Of a DNA stretch of 64,000 bases, positions 55,748 to 63,825 are shown in pieces. The notes below the pieces were generated by a model. That model was given only the letters and a program-made list of their open reading frames with translations, did not search any database and had not been told where the DNA came from. The position numbers and the translations under genes are program-made. Every line of letters begins with the position of its first letter. Positions within the stretch are counted from its first letter, which is position 1. The stretch spans positions 541,111 to 605,110 of the forward strand of contig NZ_BBMA01000002.1 in the NCBI RefSeq assembly GCF_000971215.1. Reading direction: 5' to 3'. The stretch is from Demequina silvatica. GTDB taxonomy: Bacteria; Actinomycetota; Actinomycetes; Actinomycetales; Demequinaceae.

Positions 55748-56554
55748 TCACCGCGACACGGCCTCCGCGTCCTTCGCGGTGAGGCGCTGCGCGATCGCGA
55801 GCGGCACCACCGACAGCACCGCGAGGATCACGGCGATCACCGCGACCACGGGCGCCTGGTTGGGGCGGAACATGTTCTGCAGGATCCACAGCGGCAGCGT
55901 GGTGACACCAGGCCCGGCGGTGAACGTGGTGACGATGATCTCGTCGAAGCTGAGCGCGAACGCGAGCAGGCCGCCCGCGAGCAGCGCGGACTTGAGGTGG
56001 GGGAACGTCACCAGGCGGAACGTGGTGAACAGGCCGGCGCCCAGGTCCTGCGACGCCTCCTCGAGCCGCGTGCCCGAGGCGTTGAGCCGCGCGAACGCGT
56101 TGTTGTAGACGGTCACGATGCAGAAGGTCGCGTGCGCGACGATCAGCGTCCACACCCCGAGCTGCACGCCCATGAGGGTGCGGAACGCGTTGTTGAGCGC
56201 GATGCCGGTGACGATTCCCGGCAGCGCGATCGGCAGCACGATCAGCAGGTTCACCGACTCCTTGCCGAAGAACCGGTAGCGCGACAGCGCCATCGCGGCG
56301 AGCGTGCCGAGCACCAGCGCGATCAGCGAGGACGCGATCGCGACCAGCACGGACATCCCGAGCGCCTGGAACGCGCCCTCGGACTGCAGCGCCTTGCCCC
56401 ACCACTCGAGCGTGAAGCCCGGCGGCGGCCAGGACAGCGTCTCGGAGGTGCTGATCGAGTTGAGGAACACCACGCCGAGCGGCAGGTAGATGAGCCCGAG
56501 CACCACCACCGTGATGGTGCCGAGGACGTAGCGGGCGACGCGGCCGATCTGCAT
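55748..56554 (-). CDS. ABC transporter permease, polyamine/opine type (PotC-like)
   Basis: 268 residues, six membrane helices, with the permease EAA loop (LEEASQDLGAGLFTTFRLVTFPHLKSAL). Last gene of the potA-potD-potB-potC order; its ATG overlaps the potB stop by one base. Confidence 0.92.
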   Translation of the reverse strand: MQIGRVARYVLGTITVVVLGLIYLPLGVVFLNSISTSETLSWPPPGFTLEWWGKALQSEGAFQALGMSVLVAIASSLIALVLGTLAAMALSRYRFFGKESVNLLIVLPIALPGIVTGIALNNAFRTLMGVQLGVWTLIVAHATFCIVTVYNNAFARLNASGTRLEEASQDLGAGLFTTFRLVTFPHLKSALLAGGLLAFALSFDEIIVTTFTAGPGVTTLPLWILQNMFRPNQAPVVAVIAVILAVLSVVPLAIAQRLTAKDAEAVSR

Positions 56555-57420
56555 CAGAGGCTCCTGAGGGCGCCGGTCCGGCGGACCGCGGCGAGGTAGA
56601 GAAGGATGATCCCGATCGGGATGAGGGAGATCGCGGCGGCGAGCGGCAGATTGTTGGCCGCGCCCACGTTCGTGTAGACCAGGTTGCCCAGCATCTGGGT
56701 GGTGCCGCCCACGATCCCGGTGGTGATGTAATCCCCCAGGCTGAGCGAGAACGCGAAGATCGACCCGGCGATGATGGCGGGCCGGATCATCGGCAGCACC
56801 ACGGCGACCAGGGTGGTCCAGCCCTTCGCGCCCAGGTCCGCGGACGCCTCGAGCAGGCGGTCGGGCACGCGGTCGAAGCCGGCGTAGATGGGCATGATCA
56901 CGTACGGCAGCCACAGGTAGGACAGCGTGAGCACCACGCCGACGATCCCGTAGCCCGGGGTATCGAGCCCGAACGGCGACACCGCCCACTCGATCAGACC
57001 CTCGGAGGACAGCAGCGCGCGCCACGCGTAGACCTTGACCAGGTAGGACGCCCACAGCGGGGCGAGCACCGCGATCACCAGCAGGTGGCGCATGCGCGGC
57101 CGCGCGATCTTGGCCATGAAGAACGCGACCGGCACGGCCACGATGATGTCGATGACGGTCACCAGGATCGCGATGCCCAGCGTGCGCAGCGTCACCGTCC
57201 GGTACAGCGCCCCGGTGAGGACCTCGACCACGTTCTCGGTGGTCCACTCGATCTGCACCTGCCCGGTGAGCTCGTCGACGGTCCAGAACGCGGTGACCAG
57301 CAGCGCGGCCAGCGCGACCACGTAGACCAGGCCGAGCCAGAGCACGGGCGGGGTGAGCAGGCCCGCGAGCTGCAGGCGGCGGCGGGGTGCCAGGAAGGCG
57401 GAGACGCTGCGTGTGGTCAT
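56554..57420 (-). CDS. ABC transporter permease, polyamine/opine type (PotB-like)
   Basis: 288 residues, six membrane helices; LLEASADLGAKGWTTLVAVVLPMIRPAI is the EAA loop that docks on the ATPase. Separated from potD by 93 bases holding two strong hairpins, so downstream permease expression is probably lower than that of the binding protein. Confidence 0.92.
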   Translation of the reverse strand: MTTRSVSAFLAPRRRLQLAGLLTPPVLWLGLVYVVALAALLVTAFWTVDELTGQVQIEWTTENVVEVLTGALYRTVTLRTLGIAILVTVIDIIVAVPVAFFMAKIARPRMRHLLVIAVLAPLWASYLVKVYAWRALLSSEGLIEWAVSPFGLDTPGYGIVGVVLTLSYLWLPYVIMPIYAGFDRVPDRLLEASADLGAKGWTTLVAVVLPMIRPAIIAGSIFAFSLSLGDYITTGIVGGTTQMLGNLVYTNVGAANNLPLAAAISLIPIGIILLYLAAVRRTGALRSL

Positions 57421-57431
57421 GATTCCTTCGG

Positions 57432-57504
57432 GGGACGATGCGGGGGCCCGGCCGCGCGGCCGGGTGAGGGTGGCGCGGGGGGACGACGCGCATCGTCCCC
57501 CCGC
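57432..57504 (-). promoter_or_regulatory. Two intra-operon hairpins with dispersed-motif copies
   Basis: Between potD and potB: the perfect palindrome CCCGGCCGCGCGGCCGGG (57447-57464), next to a plus motif copy (57432), and the perfect 12-base stem GCGGGGGGACGA / TCGTCCCCCCGC (57475-57486 / 57493-57504), whose right arm contains a minus copy (57490). No T-tract, so mRNA stabilisation or partial termination is likelier than full termination. Confidence 0.7.
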
Positions 57505-57513
57505 ACCAGGGCG

Positions 57514-58677
57514 TCAGCCCTTGATCTCCTGCCAGGCCTTGGTCCACTCGGAGTAGTCGACGCACTCGACGTCGGTGCGGCCGTCGACGCACTCGCTCAG
57601 GGGCGTGGTCCAGTACCAGATCTGCTCCGCGTACTCGGCGTCACCGGCGTGGTACGCCTCGCAGTCGTCGCGGAAGTCGCAGGCCGCCTGCGAGGACGGC
57701 GCCTCGCCGAAGTAGGCGGTGGCCTGCGCGTTGGCCTCGGGGCTCGCGATGTAGTCGAGCCACGCGTACGCGCAGTTCGGGGCCTCGGACTCGGAGGCGA
57801 TCATCCAGGTGTCGGACCAGCCGGTCGCACCCTCCTCGGGGAGCACCACCTCGGTGTTGCCCGACGTGATGGAGTTCTGGATGACCTGCCAGGTGGTGCC
57901 GACCACGGAGTCGCCGGTCTCGAAGGCCTGGATCTCCTTGAGGTAGTCGGACCAGTACTCGCCCACGGACTCGCGCTGGGTCTTGAGGAGCTCGACGGCG
58001 GCGTCGAACTGCTCCTGGTCGAGCGCGTACGGGTTCTCGATGCCCAGGTCCGGGTTGTGCGTCATGAGGTACACGGCGGCGTCGGCGATGTAGATGGGCG
58101 AGTCGTACGCCGTGACCTTGCCCGAGTAGTCGGCCGCCTTGTCGAACACCACGTCCCAGCTGGTGGGGGCCGGGGTGACCTCGTCCGTGTTGTACATGAG
58201 GAGGTTCGCGCCGTAGCCGTGCGGGACGCCGTAGCTCTGGCCGTCGACGGAGTTCCACTCCTTGTCCTTGAGGAAGTCGAAGATGCCGTCGTAGTTCTCG
58301 AGCAGGTCGGTGTTGACGGCGGAGACCAGGTCGCCGGCGATGAGGCGGAGCGTGAGGTCGCCCGAGGCGGCCACCACGTCGTAGCCGCCGTTCTGCATGA
58401 GCTGGTAGGCCTCGTCGGAGGTGCCGTAGGTCTTGGAGGTGACCATGCAGCCGGTGGACTCCTCGAACGCGGAGACCCAGTCGACCGACGGGTCGTTGCT
58501 GCCGTCCTCGACGTAGCCGGGCCACGCCAGGATGGAGACGGTGCCCTCGATGGCGCCGAGCGAGGCGGCGGCCTCGGAGCCGGAGCCCGAGTCGCTGGTG
58601 CCGCACGCGGCGAGTGAGGCGACCGCTGCGGTCGCGATGCCGGCCCGGAGGGCCGTGCGGGTCGGGGACTTCGACAC
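57514..58677 (-). CDS. ABC transporter substrate-binding lipoprotein (PotD-like)
   Basis: 387 residues. GTG start behind AAAGGAAG. Signal peptide with lipobox SLAACG (lipidated Cys25 or nearby), Ser/Gly spacer, then a polyamine-type binding fold (GTVSILAWPGYVEDG, YDVVAASGDLTLRLIAGDL, YGVPHGYGANLLMYNTD, YSGKVTAYDSPIYIADAA). Four cysteines near the C-terminus probably form disulfides. Ligand may be a polyamine, GABA-like compound or opine. Confidence 0.92.
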   Translation of the reverse strand: MSKSPTRTALRAGIATAAVASLAACGTSDSGSGSEAAASLGAIEGTVSILAWPGYVEDGSNDPSVDWVSAFEESTGCMVTSKTYGTSDEAYQLMQNGGYDVVAASGDLTLRLIAGDLVSAVNTDLLENYDGIFDFLKDKEWNSVDGQSYGVPHGYGANLLMYNTDEVTPAPTSWDVVFDKAADYSGKVTAYDSPIYIADAAVYLMTHNPDLGIENPYALDQEQFDAAVELLKTQRESVGEYWSDYLKEIQAFETGDSVVGTTWQVIQNSITSGNTEVVLPEEGATGWSDTWMIASESEAPNCAYAWLDYIASPEANAQATAYFGEAPSSQAACDFRDDCEAYHAGDAEYAEQIWYWTTPLSECVDGRTDVECVDYSEWTKAWQEIKG

Positions 58678-58718
58678 GGGAACTTCCTTTCGTTGGGTGG
58701 TGCGGTGGTGCGGGTGAC

Positions 58719-59729
58719 TCAGGCCGCGTCGGGCTCCGCCTCGAGCGGCGCCGCGGCGGCGGGCTCGACGGAGACGGTGACGCGGTCGCCGCGGGAGCGG
58801 CTGTTCTGGGCGCCCGTGTTGGGCTCCAAGGCGGTGATGCGGGCCCCCAGGCCGTCGAGGTCGACGACGATCCGGTGCTCGGGGCCCGTGTAGATGACCT
58901 CGGCGATGGTGCCGGGCACGCCGCCGGGTGCGTCGAGCGTGACCCGCTCGGGGCGCACGGCCATCGCCTGCGAGCCGAGGCCGAGCGCGGCGGACACCTG
59001 GGGCTCGAGCAGCGTCGACGAGCCCACGAAGGAGGCGATGAAGCGGTTGCGCGGGTGGTCGTAGACGTCGCGCGGGGTGCCCAGCTGCACCACCTCGCCC
59101 GCGTCGAACACGGCCACGCGGTCGCTCAGCGTGAGCGCCTCGTCCTGGTCGTGCGTGACGAACACGAACGTGATGCCGAGCTCGCGCTGCAGCTCCTTGA
59201 GCTCGACCTGCATCTGCTCGCGCAGCTTGAGGTCGAGCGCGCCCAGCGGCTCGTCGAGCAGCAGCGCCTGCGGGCGCAGCACGATCGCGCGGGCCAGCGC
59301 CACGCGCTGACGCTGGCCGCCGGAGAGCTCGTGCGGGCGGCGGTCCTCGAAGCCGGCGAGGCGCACCTGGCCCAGCGCCTCCTCCGCGCGGGCGCGCCGC
59401 TCCCTGCGTCCCACGCCCGCGACGCGCAGCCCGTACTCGACGTTCGCGATGACGCTGAGGTGGGGGAACAGGGCGTAGTCCTGGAACACCGTGTTGACCG
59501 GGCGCGCGAAGGGGGCGAGCGCGGTGACGTCCGTGCCGAACAGCGCGACGGAGCCGCGGGTGGGCTGCTCGAAGCCGGCGATGCAGCGCAGCACCGTGGT
59601 CTTGCCCGAGCCCGACGGGCCGAGCATCGAGAAGAACTCCCCCGCCTCGATGTCGAGGTCGAGGTCGGCCACGGCGACGGTGTCGCCGTAGCGCTTGTGC
59701 AGGCCGCGGAGGCGGATGGCTGAATCCAT
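58719..59729 (-). CDS. ABC transporter ATPase (PotA-like)
   Basis: 336 residues. Walker A GPSGSGKTT, Q-loop FQDYALFPHLS, signature LSGGQRQRVALARA, Walker B LLLDEPLGALD, H-loop VTHDQDEAL, and a C-terminal TOBE domain. First gene of the operon; divergent from the GntR gene across 130 relatively AT-rich bases. Confidence 0.96.
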   Translation of the reverse strand: MDSAIRLRGLHKRYGDTVAVADLDLDIEAGEFFSMLGPSGSGKTTVLRCIAGFEQPTRGSVALFGTDVTALAPFARPVNTVFQDYALFPHLSVIANVEYGLRVAGVGRRERRARAEEALGQVRLAGFEDRRPHELSGGQRQRVALARAIVLRPQALLLDEPLGALDLKLREQMQVELKELQRELGITFVFVTHDQDEALTLSDRVAVFDAGEVVQLGTPRDVYDHPRNRFIASFVGSSTLLEPQVSAALGLGSQAMAVRPERVTLDAPGGVPGTIAEVIYTGPEHRIVVDLDGLGARITALEPNTGAQNSRSRGDRVTVSVEPAAAAPLEAEPDAA

Positions 59730-59739
59730 GCGGGCTATT

Positions 59740-59755
59740 CATCTACTTCCAGATG
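59740..59755. promoter_or_regulatory. Probable operator between potA and gntR
   Basis: Inverted repeat CATCT-acttcc-AGATG, 10 bases upstream of the potA start, in the AT-rich 59730-59859 divergent region. A candidate site for the adjacent GntR regulator. Confidence 0.5.
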
Positions 59756-59859
59756 TCTTTTTCAAGACCCCGGATGTAACAACTCGATTAAATCTCTGGA
59801 GCCAGACCTTTGCGTCGGGGCGCCGGGGCGCGACAATGGCCGCCACGGGAGGGAGCGTG

Positions 59860-60621
59860 ATGGGCATGTCCTGGGGTCCGGGCGCCGCGGCGGCGCGCTC
59901 GGCGACGCATGCGGCGATCTTCGCGCCGCTCGCTCCCGCGGGCCGCGCGGACGCCGTGGCGCAGCGCCTCGCCGACGCGATCCAGCTGGGTCTCCTCGAG
60001 CAGGGCGAACGCCTGCCCACCGAGCAGGAGCTGGGACGCCAGTTCGGCGTCGCGACCGTCACCGCGCGCGAGGCGCTCGAGACGCTGCGCTCCGCCGGCC
60101 TGATCGAGACGCGCCGCGGGCGCGCGGGCGGCAGCTTCGTGTGCGGCAGCGGGGACGATGCGCGGGTCGCCATGGTCGCGCGCCTCACCGCGATGTCGCG
60201 GGTCGAGCTGCGCGACAAGGCGCTCATCTACGGGCTGGTGGCCGCCGGCGCGGCCGAGCGCGCCGCGCTGTTCGCCACTTCCGACGAGCTCGACTCCCTC
60301 GCGCTCCTGGTGGAGCACGGCGTCAACGCCAGCGGCGCCGCCGCGAGGCGTGCGGAGAACGGGATCCGCCTCGAGGTCGCCGCGCTGTCGCGGTCCGCGA
60401 GGCTCGTGGCCGAGCAGGTGCGACTCCAGGCCGAGTTCGGGCCGCTGCTGTGGATCGCGCTGCACGAGCGTGCCGTGGTCGCCGGCAACGCTGCCCGTCA
60501 CCGGCGGCTGGTCGAGGCGATCGGCTCCGAGAGCCCCGAGCAGGCGCGGGCCGTGGTGGTCGAGCAGGTGGGCTGGCTCACCGACCGGCTGCTCGCGATC
60601 CGTGAGACGGTGGAGCGATGA
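59860..60621 (+). CDS. GntR-family regulator (FCD-like)
   Basis: 253 residues. ATG 59860 is chosen for GGGAGGGAG upstream; ATG 59836 would add eight residues. Winged helix (RLADAIQLGLLEQGERLPTEQELGRQFGVATVTAREALETLRSAGLIETRRGRAGGSFV) followed by a helical effector domain. A full-consensus dispersed-motif copy (60152) encodes GDDARVAM exactly at the junction of the two domains. The next gene overlaps its stop (ATGA), so regulator and sensor are co-translated. Confidence 0.92.
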   Translation: MGMSWGPGAAAARSATHAAIFAPLAPAGRADAVAQRLADAIQLGLLEQGERLPTEQELGRQFGVATVTAREALETLRSAGLIETRRGRAGGSFVCGSGDDARVAMVARLTAMSRVELRDKALIYGLVAAGAAERAALFATSDELDSLALLVEHGVNASGAAARRAENGIRLEVAALSRSARLVAEQVRLQAEFGPLLWIALHERAVVAGNAARHRRLVEAIGSESPEQARAVVVEQVGWLTDRLLAIRETVER

Positions 60622-61334
60622 TCGCGGAGGCCATCCTCGAGATGGCGGACGTGCTGGGCGCCTCGCTTGCGCCCGTGTTCGCCCAGGTATCCGACTGGCG
60701 CGATCGCCTCGAGGGCGTGCTCGCCGGGGGATCGGCGCAGGCGGGCGACGTGGACGAGGCGGTCGAGTGGCTGGTCGCGCCGTCGCTGGCCGACTCGGGT
60801 CCCGCGATCGGCGCCGGCTTCGTCGCCGCGCCCGGCTTCCTCGAGGACGCGCCGTGGCACCTCGCGTGGTGGGTCAGCGCGGCCAACGGCGTGGGGCTCG
60901 CGGGGCGCGAGGGGACGCTGCGCCGCCTGGTGTCCATCGAGGACCCGCTCGACGAGTCCTTCCACGACTACACGCGCCTCGAATGGTGGCGCGGCGCCAT
61001 CGACGGGCGCGACGCCTACCTGGCGGGGCCGTACATCGACTACCTCTGCACCGACGAGCTCACGCTCACGCTCACCATGCCCGTGCAGGTCGACGGCCGC
61101 GTCGCCGGCGTGGTGGGGGCGGACCTCTCGGTGGCGGGGCTGGAGCTCCTCACCGACGGGGTGATCGGCGCCGCCTCCGTGCCCGCAATCCTCGGCACGG
61201 CCGCGGGGCGCGTGGTCGCCGCCACCGATGCGGCGGTCGAGCCGGGCACGCCCGCGCGAAGGCTCGGGCTCTCATGCGAGTGGCATCCCGTCCCGGGGTG
61301 CCGCGGCACGCTCAAGGTCGCCCGCGCGGCGTAA
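60618..61334 (+). CDS. Cytosolic cache-domain protein
   Basis: 238 residues without signal peptide or membrane helix. The PDC/cache ligand-binding core is visible: DYTRLEWWRGAIDGRDAYLAGPYIDYLCTDELTLTLTMPV followed by GVVGADLSVAGLE. Cache domains normally lie outside the cell in chemoreceptors and kinases; here a stand-alone soluble version is coupled to a GntR regulator and a polyamine-type transporter, suggesting intracellular ligand binding. Mechanism unknown. Confidence 0.8.
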   Translation: MIAEAILEMADVLGASLAPVFAQVSDWRDRLEGVLAGGSAQAGDVDEAVEWLVAPSLADSGPAIGAGFVAAPGFLEDAPWHLAWWVSAANGVGLAGREGTLRRLVSIEDPLDESFHDYTRLEWWRGAIDGRDAYLAGPYIDYLCTDELTLTLTMPVQVDGRVAGVVGADLSVAGLELLTDGVIGAASVPAILGTAAGRVVAATDAAVEPGTPARRLGLSCEWHPVPGCRGTLKVARAA

Positions 61335-61411
61335 GCCTGCGCGCCGGCGGCGACGTGCTGTTGATGCGCCGGTGCATGGTGCTGATCAGCTCGCGGGGTG
61401 CACTGCGCTCC

Positions 61412-61575
61412 GGTGACACATCAGTGCACGCTACGTCCTGGTGACACAGTGACGCTCGCACACGCGGCTGTGCGCGCACTGGTGTGACGGCCTGGCGCAG
61501 CGTGCACTCATGCGACGCGTTCCGTTGATACGCCGGTGCAGAAGTCGAGCCCCCATTGGGTACCCGTGTATCAGC
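61412..61575 (+). repeat. Composite intergenic repeat, copy 2 (contains 52-bp element copy C)
   Basis: 164 bases starting GGTGACACATCAGTGCACGC, collinear with 53199-53360. Contains the inverted pair CAGTGCACGCT (61422-) / AGCGTGCACT (61499-) and ends with the 52-bp element GTTGATACGCCGGTGCAGA ... TATCAGC (61524-61575). A shortened related unit GTTGATGCGCCGGTGCA...CTGATCAGC lies just upstream (61360-61390). Together these occupy almost all of the 294-base gap 61335-61628. Confidence 0.8.
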
Positions 61576-61628
61576 GGAGCGCGGGAGCGTCCGGCAGCGC
61601 CTTTCAGCCGCTCAGTGAGAGCAACGCC

Positions 61629-61949
61629 TCAGTGCGAGCAGCCGCAGGCCCCGCCGCCACCGCAGCCGCCGCCGCCCGACTTGGGCGCGCGCTCGGGACG
61701 GGCCTGGGCGCCCTCGAGGGTGTAGCCCTCGTCGTGGATCGCGGCGTCGGCGTCGAACGCGAAGTCCTCGGCGCTGGTGCCTGCCTCGAGCAGCACCACC
61801 GCGCGGCCGGTGGCGTGGTCCACCGAGGCGGACTTCACGCCGGCGAGCCCGGTGAGGGCCTTCTCGACGGAGGACGAGCAGCCGTCGCACGTCATGCCGG
61901 ACACGGCGAGCTCGACAACGGTCCCGGGAACGTGGGTCATGATCTCCAT
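61629..61949 (-). CDS. Heavy-metal-associated (CopZ-like) protein with Cys-rich tail
   Basis: 106 residues. HMA domain with the metal-binding GMTCDGCSSSVEKAL (CxxC) and the beta-alpha-beta-beta-alpha-beta order typical of copper chaperones. A linker (ARPERAPKSGGGG) leads to a short tail CGGGGACGCSH, adding three cysteines and a histidine that could form a second metal site. ATG 61949 or ATG 61940 are both possible starts. Downstream of benE but with a separate function; no copper ATPase is nearby. Confidence 0.85.
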   Translation of the reverse strand: MEIMTHVPGTVVELAVSGMTCDGCSSSVEKALTGLAGVKSASVDHATGRAVVLLEAGTSAEDFAFDADAAIHDEGYTLEGAQARPERAPKSGGGGCGGGGACGCSH

Positions 61950-61984
61950 GCCACCGAGCGTAGACATTCCAGTCGAGGGGAGGG

Positions 61985-63175
61985 TCAACCCTTGGTCCCG
62001 GGTGCGACGGCGGCGGGCCGGTCCGCGACCTCCCGCGTTCGCAGCAGCGTGCGCACCGTGAGGCCCGCGACCAGCGCCCAGAACGCGGAGCCGATCCCCG
62101 CGATGCTTGCGCCGCTCGCCGCGAGCACGAACGCCACCGCGGCGGGCAGCCTCTCCTCGACGGGGGTGAAGGCGCCCGCGAGGGAGGCGGCGAGCGTGGG
62201 CAGCAGCGCGAGCCCCGCGACCACGGCGAGGATCTCCGTGGTCCCCGCCTGCGCGAGGGCCACCAGCGTGGCGCCGGTCGCGGCGAGCACCAGGTAGGAA
62301 GCGCCCGCGGCGAACGCGGCGATCCAGCGCCGGCCGGGGTCGGGCTCGGCCTCGGGGGAGGCGGGCAGCGCGGCGGTGATCGCGGCCAGGTTGATCGCGT
62401 GGCCGCCCGCCGCCGCCCCGAGCGCGGTGCCCGCCCCCGTGGCGAGCATCGTCCCCCGCCAGGGGATGCGGAAGCCGGCGCTCGCGAGCACCGCGACCCC
62501 GGGGACGTTCTGCGACGCCATGGTGACCACCGTGAGCGGCAGCGCGATGCCGGCCGCGGCGACCCACGTGAATGCGGGCGCGGTGAGGGTGAGCGAGGGC
62601 GCGGTGACGGCGTCGACCGCTCCGGTCCCCGCCTGCAGCGCGATCACCGCGAGGCCCGCGGCGAACGCGACGGGGGTGGCCCACCGCGGCGCGAAGCGCT
62701 GGAGCGCGAGCCACACCGCGATCACCGGCGCAACCCAGGCGGGCGAGGCCGCGAGCCCGGTCACCGGCGCGAGGCAGAGCGGCACCAGCACCCCGGCCAG
62801 CATCCCCTGCGCGAGGGGCGCGGGGATCGCGGCGACCAGGCGACCCAGCCGCGGCCACAGCCCCACGGCGGCGATGAGCACGCCGGTGAGCATGAACGCG
62901 CCCACCGCCGCCGGCCAGCCGAGCGACGCCTGGGTCGCGAGCAGCGCCGCGCCCGGCGTGGACCACGCGAGCGTGATGGGCAGGCGATGGCGCCACGCGA
63001 GCAGCATGGTGCCGGCGCCCACGGTGAGGCAGAGGGCGACCAGGCCGGACGATGCCTGGGCCGGGTCCGCGCCCGCCGCCGTCAGTCCCGCGATGAGCAC
63101 CGCGACGGAGCTGGTGAAGCCCACGAGCGCGGTGGTCACCCCGACGGAGACCGGCCGAAGCCACGACTGTTCCAT
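61985..63175 (-). CDS. benE: BenE-family transporter
   Basis: 396 residues with about twelve membrane helices of the benzoate/H+ symporter family (GFTSSVAVLIAGLTAAGADPAQASSG, WSTPGAALLATQ, MASQNVPGVAVLASAGFR, GGHAINLAAITAAL). Divergent from an XRE-cupin regulator. Two dispersed-motif copies lie inside (62446, 63047), the latter encoding Ala-Ser-Ser. Benzoate as substrate is from family knowledge only; no benzoate catabolic genes are in the window. Confidence 0.92.
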   Translation of the reverse strand: MEQSWLRPVSVGVTTALVGFTSSVAVLIAGLTAAGADPAQASSGLVALCLTVGAGTMLLAWRHRLPITLAWSTPGAALLATQASLGWPAAVGAFMLTGVLIAAVGLWPRLGRLVAAIPAPLAQGMLAGVLVPLCLAPVTGLAASPAWVAPVIAVWLALQRFAPRWATPVAFAAGLAVIALQAGTGAVDAVTAPSLTLTAPAFTWVAAAGIALPLTVVTMASQNVPGVAVLASAGFRIPWRGTMLATGAGTALGAAAGGHAINLAAITAALPASPEAEPDPGRRWIAAFAAGASYLVLAATGATLVALAQAGTTEILAVVAGLALLPTLAASLAGAFTPVEERLPAAVAFVLAASGASIAGIGSAFWALVAGLTVRTLLRTREVADRPAAVAPGTKG

Positions 63176-63212
63176 GAACAGAACGCTAGCACCGGTGTTC
63201 CGTTCATGGAAC
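63169..63212. promoter_or_regulatory. Probable operators of the XRE-cupin regulator
   Basis: TGTTCCATGAACA (63169-63181) overlaps the benE start codon, and GTTCCGTTCATGGAAC (63197-63212) lies upstream of the regulator; the latter contains GTTCATGGAAC, the inverted copy of GTTCCATGAAC. The pair suits a repressor controlling both genes. Confidence 0.65.
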
Positions 63213-63231
63213 GGGTGCGTATGCTCGGGGC

Positions 63232-63759
63232 GTGGAGACCGAGGAGCTCGCCCGCACCGTCGGGGCGCGCGTGCGCGCCGCCCGAGGCGAGCGGGGCATG
63301 AGCCTGGGCGCGCTCGCCCGCGCGTCGGGAGTGGGCAAGGGCTCGCTGTCGGAGATCGAGCGCGGGACGCGCAACCCGAACCTCTCGACGCTGTACGCGC
63401 TCGCGGGCGCGCTCGGCATCCCGCTCGCGACGCTGCTCGCGGAGGGCGTGGGCGCGGAGGCGGCCGCGGACGGGATAGTCGCCCGGCTGCTCGACGTCGA
63501 GCGCCGCGAGGGCGCGGTGGTCGAGGTCTACCGGCTCGAGCTCGCAGGCGGCGTCGAGCACCGTTCGGGTGCCCACGGAGACGGCGTGATCGAGCGCCTG
63601 CTGGTGCTGAGCGGTTCAGTCACCGCGGGCCCCGCGGCGTCGCCTTCGACGGCGCGCGAGGGCGAGCTGCTCACCTGGGTGAGCGACGTCGAGCACACCT
63701 ACCTCGCGGAGCCGCCCGGCGCGACCGCGCTGCTCACGGTCACCACCCCGCGCCGCTGA
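63232..63759 (+). CDS. XRE-family regulator with cupin domain
   Basis: 175 residues. HTH (VGARVRAARGERGMSLGALARASGVGKGSLSEIERGTRNPNLSTLYALAGALG) followed by a cupin-like effector domain (VVEVYRLELAGGVEHRSGAHGDGVIERLLVLSGSV ... DVEHTYLAEPPG). GTG start. Such regulators sense small metabolites and control a neighbouring transporter; benE is the evident target. Confidence 0.92.
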   Translation: METEELARTVGARVRAARGERGMSLGALARASGVGKGSLSEIERGTRNPNLSTLYALAGALGIPLATLLAEGVGAEAAADGIVARLLDVERREGAVVEVYRLELAGGVEHRSGAHGDGVIERLLVLSGSVTAGPAASPSTAREGELLTWVSDVEHTYLAEPPGATALLTVTTPRR

Positions 63760-63775
63760 GGAGAGCGCCGCCGGA

Positions 63776-63819
63776 GACGCGACGAGGGGCCCGCCGTCCG
63801 GCAGGCCCCTCGTCGCGTC
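63776..63819. terminator. Bidirectional terminator
   Basis: Perfect 16-base stem GACGCGACGAGGGGCC / GGCCCCTCGTCGCGTC with a 12-base loop between the convergent stops at 63759 and 63826. Confidence 0.85.
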
Positions 63820-63825
63820 CGACCG

